Shown here piece after piece: positions 7,563 to 12,926 of a DNA stretch of 14,680 bases. Within the stretch, counting starts at the first letter, position 1, and each line of letters opens with the position of its first letter. The notes under the pieces are model-generated. The model was not told the DNA's origin. It did no database searches and saw only the letters and a program-made list of their open reading frames with translations. Origin of the DNA: Pseudomonadota bacterium (GTDB lineage: Bacteria > Pseudomonadota > Alphaproteobacteria > Rhizobiales > Tepidamorphaceae); contig JAEWYT010000050.1 of assembly GCA_023458595.1 (NCBI GenBank), positions 1 through 14,680 of the forward strand, in the 5' to 3' direction. Made by a program: the position numbers and the translations under genes.

Positions 7563-7590
7563 TCGGCCCCGGATCAAGTCCGGGGCACGC
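7563..7590 (-). repeat. Palindromic intergenic repeat, copy A
   Basis: CCCCGGA (7567-7573) and TCCGGGG (7579-7585) form a perfect 7-bp stem around TCAAG. On the minus strand it reads 'ccccggacttgatccgggg', the same element as the copy at 7631-7658 but in the opposite orientation. This sequence type is widespread in alphaproteobacterial intergenic regions. Confidence 0.85.
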
Positions 7591-7630
7591 GGCCCGAGGG
7601 TGCGGCAAGGTTTTGCCACATGCAGAAGAT

Positions 7631-7658
7631 GCGTGTCCCGGACTTGATCCGGGACCCA
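7631..7658 (+). repeat. Palindromic intergenic repeat, copy B
   Basis: GTCCCGGA (7635-7642) and TCCGGGAC (7648-7655) form a perfect 8-bp stem around CTTGA. It is inverted relative to the copy at 7563-7590, so the two can form either two small hairpins or one long stem enclosing about 45 bases. Confidence 0.85.
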
Positions 7659-7805
7659 TCGGCGGCAGGCGATTCGGGTGCGGCGATGCGTAGACCCGAA
7701 ACCAAATTGCTTTGGGCCTCGAGTGTTTCGCCCGTGGCTCGGGACGGGCTCACGGCCGTCCGCCGCCCGATGTCGGCCGCGTCTCGAAGGACAGGCCGGC
7801 CACCG

Positions 7806-8153
7806 CTAGAGGATGTCGAGCACCGCTTCCGGCGGGCGGCCGATCGCCGCTCTGCCGCCGGCGATGACCACCGGACGCTCGATCAGCACCGGGTCGGCCG
7901 CCATGGCCTCGACGATCCTGTCGTCGGACAGGCTCCCGTCGGCCAGGCCGCGCTCCTTGTAGGCCACCTCCGTCGTGCGCAGGAGATCGCGCGGCTTCAG
8001 GCCGAGCTTCTTCAGGGTCGCCTTTATCGTCGCCGCATCCGGGGGGGCCTTGAGGTATTCGACGATCTCCGGCTCGACGCCCCGCGACCGCAGGAGTTCC
8101 AGCGTCTGGCGCGACTTCGAGCAGCGCGGATTGTGCCAGATGATGACGGTCAT
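7806..8153 (-). CDS. arsC: Arsenate reductase, glutaredoxin-dependent (ArsC family)
   Basis: This 115-residue cytoplasmic protein belongs to the thioredoxin-fold ArsC/Spx family. IWHNPRCSKSRQT places the catalytic cysteine at residue 11. R59 (LLRTTE), R93 (IERPVV) and R106 (IGRPPE) match the three arginines that bind arsenate in the plasmid R773 enzyme, supporting a true reductase over the YffB-like relatives. The start ATG (8153-8151) overlaps the pyrD stop as ATGA; an in-frame start seven codons upstream is less likely. It is the last gene of DUF952-pyrD-arsC. No arsenite exporter or arsR regulator is nearby, so its role here may be housekeeping reduction and not a resistance operon. Confidence 0.9.
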   Translation of the reverse strand: MTVIIWHNPRCSKSRQTLELLRSRGVEPEIVEYLKAPPDAATIKATLKKLGLKPRDLLRTTEVAYKERGLADGSLSDDRIVEAMAADPVLIERPVVIAGGRAAIGRPPEAVLDIL

Positions 8154-9235
8154 TCGATCGCTTCCCTTGCCCATTCTCCCGTTTCGGTGCCGACCGCCTC
8201 GCCGATCGACGCGAAGCCCTCGCGCGCCAGGCGCTCGACGAGCCCCTGCTTGACCGTCTCGACGAGACCGAGGCCCTCGAAGATCAGACCGGTATAGACC
8301 TGCACGAGCGACGCGCCGGCGCGGATCTTCTCGTAGGCGGTGTCGGCGGAGTGCACCCCGCCGACGCCGATCAGCGGAATCCCGGGCGCGAGCCGCTGGC
8401 GCATGCGGGCGAGCTGCACGGTCGAGCGGCGGAACAGCGGCTGTCCCGACATGCCGCCGGCCTGCGACGCCTGCCGGTCGGTCAGCCCCGCGCGGGACAG
8501 CGTCGTGTTGGAGACGATCACGCCGTCCAGGGCATGGCGCGCCACCGACGCCGCGATGCCGTCGAGGTCGGACTCCCCGAGGTCCGGGGCGATCTTGAGG
8601 AGCAGCGGCACCGGGCGGCCGAGCCGCGCGGCCTGCCGGTCGCGCTCGGCCGAAACGCGCGAAAGCAGGTCCTCGAGCGCCTGCTCGTGCTGCAGATCGC
8701 GCAGGCCGGGCGTGTTCGGCGAAGAGACGTTCACGGCCAGATAGGAGGCTTGGCCGGCGAATACCTCGACGCCCTTCACGTAGTCGGCGGCACGGTCGTC
8801 GCTGTCCTTGTTGGCGCCGATATTGACGCCGACGATGCCGCCGAAGCGCCGCTTTTTCAGGTTGGCGAGGACGGCGGCGTGGCCGACCGTGTTGAAGCCG
8901 TAGCGATTGATCACCGCGCGGTCGCGGGAGAGCCGGAACACGCGCGGGCGCGGATTGCCGGGCTGCGGGCGCGGGGCGACCGTGCCGACCTCGGCAAAGC
9001 CGAAGCCCAGATCGAGGAGCGCGTCCGGCACCTCGCCGTGCTTGTCGAAGCCCGCCGCCATGCCGAGCGGATTGGGGAAATCGAGCCCGAACAGGCGCGT
9101 CGCGAGCCTCGGGTCGTCCGGGCCCGCGCCGCCGAGCAGACCCGTCCTCAGCCCCTTGACGGCAAGATCGTGCGCCCGCTCGGGATCGAGCGCGAGCAGG
9201 AGGGACCGGGCGAACGCCGTCAGCGCGCCGATCAC
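8150..9235 (-). CDS. pyrD: Dihydroorotate dehydrogenase, quinone-dependent (class 2)
   Basis: PyrD oxidises dihydroorotate to orotate in pyrimidine synthesis and passes electrons to membrane ubiquinone. The 361-residue protein has the class 2 N-terminal helix (LLALDPERAHDLA) used for membrane and quinone contact. GMAAGFDKHG has the FMN-site lysine at 65, INRYGFNTVG follows at 109-118, and NVSSPNTPGLRDLQ has the catalytic serine at about 172, as opposed to the cysteine of class 1. The FMN-phosphate motif IGVGGVHSA is at 289-297, and the end has YTGLIFEGLGLV. The start is GTG at 9235-9233, which overlaps the DUF952 stop as GTGA. The frame is open further upstream, but that region is inside the DUF952 gene. 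The stop overlaps the arsC start, so translation of the three genes is probably coupled. Confidence 0.96.
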   Translation of the reverse strand: MIGALTAFARSLLLALDPERAHDLAVKGLRTGLLGGAGPDDPRLATRLFGLDFPNPLGMAAGFDKHGEVPDALLDLGFGFAEVGTVAPRPQPGNPRPRVFRLSRDRAVINRYGFNTVGHAAVLANLKKRRFGGIVGVNIGANKDSDDRAADYVKGVEVFAGQASYLAVNVSSPNTPGLRDLQHEQALEDLLSRVSAERDRQAARLGRPVPLLLKIAPDLGESDLDGIAASVARHALDGVIVSNTTLSRAGLTDRQASQAGGMSGQPLFRRSTVQLARMRQRLAPGIPLIGVGGVHSADTAYEKIRAGASLVQVYTGLIFEGLGLVETVKQGLVERLAREGFASIGEAVGTETGEWAREAIE

Positions 9236-9561
9236 GTGGCGGCCCCGCCGGCGGCGTCCTCGATCGGCGCCACGTCGACGACCGCGGCCATCGGCAGCGA
9301 TCCGTAGAGATGGGGGAACAGGGCGCCGCCGCGCGAGGGCTCCCATCTCAGCGCCTCGCCCAGCGCGCCGGCATCGACGCGGACGAGAAGCAGATCGTCC
9401 CGGCCGGCGTAGTGCCTGGCGAGCGTGCCGGCGACCTGGCCGGCGGCGGAAAGATGGATGAAGCCGTCGCGGGCATCGTCGGCATTGCCGGAATAGACGC
9501 CGGCGGCCTCGGCCAGCCGCCATTCGTCGCGCCCGCAGATCTTGAAAACGAAGTCCGTCAT
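9232..9561 (-). CDS. DUF952 domain-containing protein
   Basis: A 109-residue cytoplasmic protein of unknown function matching the DUF952 pattern: FVFKICGRDEW at 4-14, YSGNADDARDGFIHLS at 23-38, LRWEPSRGG at 71-79 and FPHLYGSLP at 82-90. The conserved histidines in FIHLS and FPHLYG hint at a ligand or active site, but none is proven. It is the first gene of a minus-strand unit, overlapping pyrD by four bases (GTGA). I recall the same order in many rhizobial genomes, which suggests a conserved transcription unit, not a shared pathway. The ATG at 9561 lacks a strong ribosome-binding site. Confidence 0.88.
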   Translation of the reverse strand: MTDFVFKICGRDEWRLAEAAGVYSGNADDARDGFIHLSAAGQVAGTLARHYAGRDDLLLVRVDAGALGEALRWEPSRGGALFPHLYGSLPMAAVVDVAPIEDAAGGAAT

Positions 9562-9723
9562 CGCGCGCGACCGTATATCCGGCCCGCCGGACCGGCAAGC
9601 CGCCGGCGCGGACGCCTCAATCCCGCGGCACCCGGCCCGGGCGGCGGGGGAAAACCGAGACCGTCGCTTCGCGCGACGGGCCGAAAAAGCGCCCCGGCAT
9701 CAGACGAGGTCCGCCGGCGCCCA

Positions 9724-9746
9724 CGAGGGGCCCGGCAGGCCCCTCG
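9724..9746 (-). terminator. Perfect 9-bp hairpin after the hydrolase gene
   Basis: CGAGGGGCC (9724-9732) and GGCCCCTCG (9738-9746) pair perfectly around CGGCA. It lies about 34 bases after the end of the cysteine hydrolase gene in its reading direction and before the DUF952 gene, which fits transcription termination between the two minus-strand operons. There is no T-run, so intrinsic termination is not assured. Confidence 0.5.
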
Positions 9747-9779
9747 CCGATGCCGGGACCAGTTCGGCCTGGCGGCACC

Positions 9780-10373
9780 CTATCCGACCAGGCTCGGTTT
9801 TCCCCCGACGCGCCGGGAGACGACGTCGGACGTCGACACTACTTCGCCGAACAACGCGGCGATTTCCACCACAACGCCATGCACGTTCTCTTCACAATAG
9901 TCACCCAGCGCGCGGCTGTCTGATGCATCCGCAACCAGTACGGCGCGGTGGCCGCGGTGATGCGAGTCCATGACCGTCGACAGGCAACTGCTCTCTCCGG
10001 TGAGGCCCGCCAGCAGGTAATAGGGGCGCGACAGGCTCTCCAGGAGTGTAGCGAAAGACTCGTTCGAATAGCATGACGGCATCGAGCGCTCGAACACCAT
10101 CTCGTGCGGCCGCGGCCTGAACTCGTCGATCCAGTCGGCGAAGGGCATGGTGCGGTTGAAGAACGGCTCGCGCCGCAACTGCCGGAAATGGACGACCGAA
10201 AGGCCCTGGGCGCGCGCATGCTCGAGCAGGCGCAGGCAGTTCGTCCACCACGGCTCGCGCCGCGACAGGGCCGGCGCGCGTCCCTCGGTGACGTACTCGC
10301 GCTGCAGATCGACGAAGACGACCAGCGGCTTCTCGAACTCGCCGTCGCCGCGCGGAAACCGGATCACGCCCAT
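9780..10373 (-). CDS. Cysteine hydrolase, isochorismatase-like fold
   Basis: This 197-residue protein has the isochorismatase-like hydrolase fold, whose members cleave amides or vinyl ethers with a Cys-Asp-Lys triad. VVFVDLQREY gives the aspartate at 22, and GLTGESSCLSTVMDSHHRGH gives the nucleophilic cysteine at 130 with the usual T..C...MDS..RGH spacing. The middle region, where a lysine normally sits before 'ySaF', instead reads FERSMPSCYSNESF (94-107). It has no lysine, so R96 may substitute or the chemistry may differ. The ATG at 10373 follows a GGGGG ribosome-binding site and lies 10 bases after the GNAT gene. It is the third gene of an operon divergent from a LysR gene. The substrate is unknown; an amide or acyl conjugate made by the upstream acyltransferases is an inference. 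Confidence 0.82.
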   Translation of the reverse strand: MGVIRFPRGDGEFEKPLVVFVDLQREYVTEGRAPALSRREPWWTNCLRLLEHARAQGLSVVHFRQLRREPFFNRTMPFADWIDEFRPRPHEMVFERSMPSCYSNESFATLLESLSRPYYLLAGLTGESSCLSTVMDSHHRGHRAVLVADASDSRALGDYCEENVHGVVVEIAALFGEVVSTSDVVSRRVGGKPSLVG

Positions 10374-10383
10374 GACACCCCCT

Positions 10384-11022
10384 TCACGCCGCCTCGTGAT
10401 CGCGCAACGGCGCGGTCGCCGCGCGCGCCGCCGACGTCTCGAGAACGCCGGGCCGGTCCCATTCGCCCTCCGGCCGGATCAGCTCGTAGGGATCGCTGTC
10501 GAGCGTGAGCGGATCGGGGTGGGGCTCCACCTGCAGGAGCATCTCGGTGTAGGAGAAGTCGGAGAAGACCAGCTTGCGGCCGCCCTCCATCGGGCGGGCG
10601 CCGAACCGGCTCCAGAACTTCACCAGCCGGTCCTGGGCGTGGCCGTAGATGGTCGTGTAGCCCTTCTTGCGGGCGATCTCTATGCCCGCCCAGACGATGT
10701 CGAAGGACAGTCTGGTGTTGCGGTACTCGTGGCGCACCGCCAGCCGTTCGAGCTTGGCGAAGGAGGCGAAGTAGCGCACGCGCAGGCAGGCGACCGGCTC
10801 GCCGCCGACATAGCCGATCAGGTGGGCGGCGCAGAAATCGTTGCCGTCGAACTCCTCGCGGTAGGGGCAGCTCTGCTCGCCCATGAAGACGGCGGCGCGG
10901 ATGGCGACGACCTTCATCATGTCCTCGATCGAGCGGGCGACCCTGATCTCGTAGCGGCGCCGGCCGGCCGCCTCGCCGCCCTCGGCGCTGTCCTGGAAGT
11001 CCGCAAGCTTCACCATGCCCAT
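10384..11022 (-). CDS. GNAT-family N-acyltransferase
   Basis: This 212-residue protein has a GNAT fold, which transfers acyl groups from acyl-CoA or acyl carrier protein. Residues 24-160 hold the fold: YEIRVARSIEDMMKVVAIRA at 24-43, FMGEQSCPYREEFDGNDF at 46-63, GGEPVACLRVRYF at 73-85, LERLAVRHEYRNTRLSFDIV at 91-110, and KGYTTIYGHAQDRLVKFWSR at 120-139. The acyl-CoA loop is degenerate: YRNTRLS replaces the usual RxxGxG/A. The combination of F/VF, E..D..D and GEP..CLR also recalls autoinducer-synthase relatives of this fold, without proof. A conserved-looking tail (SDFSYTEMLL, then DPYELIRPEGEWDRPGVL) follows the fold. The ATG at 11022 has GGGGA eight bases upstream; another ATG lies two codons in. 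It is 17 bases after the preceding GNAT-like gene and 10 bases before the cysteine hydrolase. Confidence 0.82.
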   Translation of the reverse strand: MGMVKLADFQDSAEGGEAAGRRRYEIRVARSIEDMMKVVAIRAAVFMGEQSCPYREEFDGNDFCAAHLIGYVGGEPVACLRVRYFASFAKLERLAVRHEYRNTRLSFDIVWAGIEIARKKGYTTIYGHAQDRLVKFWSRFGARPMEGGRKLVFSDFSYTEMLLQVEPHPDPLTLDSDPYELIRPEGEWDRPGVLETSAARAATAPLRDHEAA

Positions 11023-11039
11023 CGTCGCACTCCCCGGTT

Positions 11040-11654
11040 TCAGGCGGCCGCGGCTCGTCCGACGCGGTTGGCGTGGCGGACGTAGCGATGCAGGTCGGGA
11101 AGGCCGGAACGCACCGGGCGGAAGCCCAGATTGGCCATGATGCGCTCGCCGCCCATGGTCGTCGGGCGGGCGAAGAGGTTGGCGCTCGCGTAGGCCGGCG
11201 CCTGCAGCATGCGGCTGATCGCGCAGATGCCCGCCGACGCCGTGCCCGGGGCGACGACCGCCCACTTGTAGATCGCCGCCGGCGCCCCGCCCGTCTCCAC
11301 CGTCGCGCGCGGATCGGGGACGGCGGTGTCGAGCTCGCCGAGCAGCAGCCGCTCGAGCCCTTCCCCCGACAGATGCAGCATCGCGTAGATGCCGACCGGC
11401 GCGGCACCGCGCCGGAAGACCCAGATGCTGTCCCGATTTCGCTCGGCGACGCGGGCGACCGAGCCGGCGGCCGCCGACAGGGCCGGAATCTCGTTCGCCG
11501 CGAAGGCGAGAAGCGCGGGTATCTGCCGCGGCTCGACGCGCCATGCCGAAATTCGCGACTGGTTCACCGCCGCCAGCCGGTCGAAGTCGCGCCGCTGCGA
11601 AATTGCATCGCCCGCGCGCACGAGACGCAAAACAGCACGTTCATCCGGTTGCAT
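11040..11654 (-). CDS. GNAT-like protein of unknown function
   Basis: This 204-residue protein looks like a divergent GNAT fold but lacks a clear acyl-CoA motif. Residues 1-60 are helical and polar. The central core is DSIWVFRRGAAPVGIYAMLH (75-94), consistent with two paired strands. IYKWAVVAPGTASAGICAIS (128-147) sits where the acyl-CoA loop would be, and GGERIMANLGFRPV (168-181) resembles the last GNAT helix and the 'GF.p' strand. I do not recognise a named family. The ATG at 11654 has GGAG at 11664-11661 with 6-base spacing. It is the first gene of the three-gene unit and is transcribed divergently from lysR across 87 bases. A role alongside the second acyltransferase, perhaps as a partner subunit, is inference. 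Confidence 0.68.
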   Translation of the reverse strand: MQPDERAVLRLVRAGDAISQRRDFDRLAAVNQSRISAWRVEPRQIPALLAFAANEIPALSAAAGSVARVAERNRDSIWVFRRGAAPVGIYAMLHLSGEGLERLLLGELDTAVPDPRATVETGGAPAAIYKWAVVAPGTASAGICAISRMLQAPAYASANLFARPTTMGGERIMANLGFRPVRSGLPDLHRYVRHANRVGRAAAA

Positions 11655-11665
11655 GTCTTGCTCCG

Positions 11666-11681
11666 ATAAACCATCGGTTAT
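11666..11681. promoter_or_regulatory. Candidate LysR operator between divergent genes
   Basis: In the 87-base divergent spacer, ATAA (11666-11669) and TTAT (11678-11681) form an imperfect 16-base dyad (12 of 16 positions symmetric), with AACC-atc-GGTT inside it. It lies in the only A/T-rich part of the spacer. LysR regulators usually bind such dyads in the divergent promoter region. No -35/-10 pair is clear enough to place. Confidence 0.4.
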
Positions 11682-11741
11682 TATGCTATCGTCAGGCGTG
11701 CCGAAGGGCTGCCCAAAATCCTGCAAAGGGGTGATGCGAAA

Positions 11742-12812
11742 ATGGAACGGCGCGCGGCGGACAGACAGCTCCACAACGTCTCCTGGGACGACATCCGCGT
11801 CTTTCTGGAATGCGTGAAGGCCGGCAGCTTCCGCCGCGCGGCGGTCGCCCTGCGGGTGAGCTCGTCGACGGTGGTGCGCCGCATCGACCGGCTCGAGCAC
11901 GATCTCGGCGTCGCGCTGTTCAACCGCATCCCCGACGGGGTGGTGCCGACCGAGGAGGCCCGCTCGATCGTCGACCACGCCCGGCGCATGGAGACGGCGA
12001 TCTACGACGTGTACCGCCGCGTCGAGGCGCAGGACACGACGACGCGCGGGGTCGTCCGCGTTTCGGTGACGGAAGGGATCGGCACCTACTGGATCATGCC
12101 GCGGCTGGTCGAGTTCCAGCGGCAGTTCCCCTTTCTGATCATCGACATGCGCTGCGCCATGGAGAGCGCCGACGTCCTCAGGATGGAAGCCGACATCGCC
12201 GTCCAGTTCGAACGCCCGACGGCGCCGGACCTGATCGTCACCAAGCTCGGCCGGCTCCACGTCTATCCCTTCGCCTCGCGCGGCTACGAGAAGATCTACG
12301 GCCTGCCGACGTCGATCGAGGAGATGAAGCGGCACCGCCTGGTCGATCAGGCCGCGCCGCAGCTCGACAGCGGCGCCTGGGCACGCCTGCTCGGCCTCGA
12401 GGACGTCGAGGGCATCGTGTCGCTGCGCACCAACGCCAGCTCGGCGCTGCTCTACGCCATCGAGAAGGGCGCGGGCATCGGCGCCCTGCCGACCTACGCG
12501 CCGGCGCTCGGCGCTCCGGTCGTTCCCGTCGACATAGGCATCCACCACGCCATGGACATCTGGATGACCTACCATCCGTCGGTGAGGCGGACGCGGCGGG
12601 TCATGCTCGTCGCCGCCTGGATGAAACGGATCTTCGACCCCGACAGGTTCCCCTGGTTCCGAGACGAATTCGTTCCGCCGTCCGAGTTCGTCGGGGCGCT
12701 CCCGGCGGACTCGTGGGTCAATATCGGCGAGGGCTTCGCGGCCGTCGTCCCGCCGAGCGACGAGGAAACCGGCGCCGATCCCGCGCCGCGCCGCAGGCGG
12801 GAGGCGGGATAG
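11742..12812 (+). CDS. LysR-family transcriptional regulator
   Basis: This is a DNA-binding regulator of 356 residues. The N-terminal winged helix-turn-helix is at about 15-75 (DDIRVFLECVKAGSFRRAA, then STVVRRIDRLEHDLGVALFN), followed by a linker helix and an effector-binding domain from about 103 (GVVRVSVTEGIGTYWIMPRL) to about 310. GAGIGALPTYA and the late MTYHPSVRRTRRVMLVAAWM fit the family. It is about 50 residues longer than usual, because a C-terminal extension (about 311-356) ends in the basic stretch RRRREAG. The ATG at 11742 has AAGGGG ten bases upstream. It is divergent from the GNAT-GNAT-hydrolase operon, its most likely target, and it precedes the mttB-like gene on the same strand, which it might also control. 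Confidence 0.92.
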   Translation: MERRAADRQLHNVSWDDIRVFLECVKAGSFRRAAVALRVSSSTVVRRIDRLEHDLGVALFNRIPDGVVPTEEARSIVDHARRMETAIYDVYRRVEAQDTTTRGVVRVSVTEGIGTYWIMPRLVEFQRQFPFLIIDMRCAMESADVLRMEADIAVQFERPTAPDLIVTKLGRLHVYPFASRGYEKIYGLPTSIEEMKRHRLVDQAAPQLDSGAWARLLGLEDVEGIVSLRTNASSALLYAIEKGAGIGALPTYAPALGAPVVPVDIGIHHAMDIWMTYHPSVRRTRRVMLVAAWMKRIFDPDRFPWFRDEFVPPSEFVGALPADSWVNIGEGFAAVVPPSDEETGADPAPRRRREAG

Positions 12813-12842
12813 CGGCCTTCCCTGTCGCACAGAGAACGACCG

Positions 12843-12872
12843 GCCGCCGGTTTTGAACGCAGGGCCGGCGGC
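12843..12872 (+). terminator. Hairpin between lysR and the mttB-like gene
   Basis: GCCGCCGG (12843-12850) and CCGGCGGC (12865-12872) form a perfect 8-bp stem with a 14-base loop, starting 31 bases after the lysR stop. It may end or attenuate the lysR transcript before the methyltransferase gene. The absence of a T-run weakens the case. Confidence 0.4.
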
Positions 12873-12926
12873 TCTTCGGTCTAGCGTATCCCCTCTCTGC
12901 TGGTCGCAACGCTACGGGAGGAGCGG

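Larger units (their letters stand above)
7503..7805. other. Non-coding spacer between convergent operons
   Basis: These 303 bases separate the end of cyoD (plus strand) from the end of arsC (minus strand). I see no credible gene. The main content is a pair of palindromic repeats in opposite orientation, which could terminate or protect transcripts from both sides. A short GGCAA/TTGCC inverted repeat lies between them, at about 7604-7617. The part from 7660 to 7805 is G/C-rich with no recognisable element. Confidence 0.75.

Noticed and set aside
7506..8297. Plus-strand open frame spanning the repeat spacer and arsC
   Set aside because: Its beginning is the palindromic repeats and the rest is antisense to arsC and pyrD, both of which have clear active-site motifs.
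11655..12830. Upstream extension of the 204-residue GNAT-like frame to 596 residues
   Set aside because: The extension is antisense to lysR; similarity to a protein fold and a good ribosome-binding site begin only at 11654.
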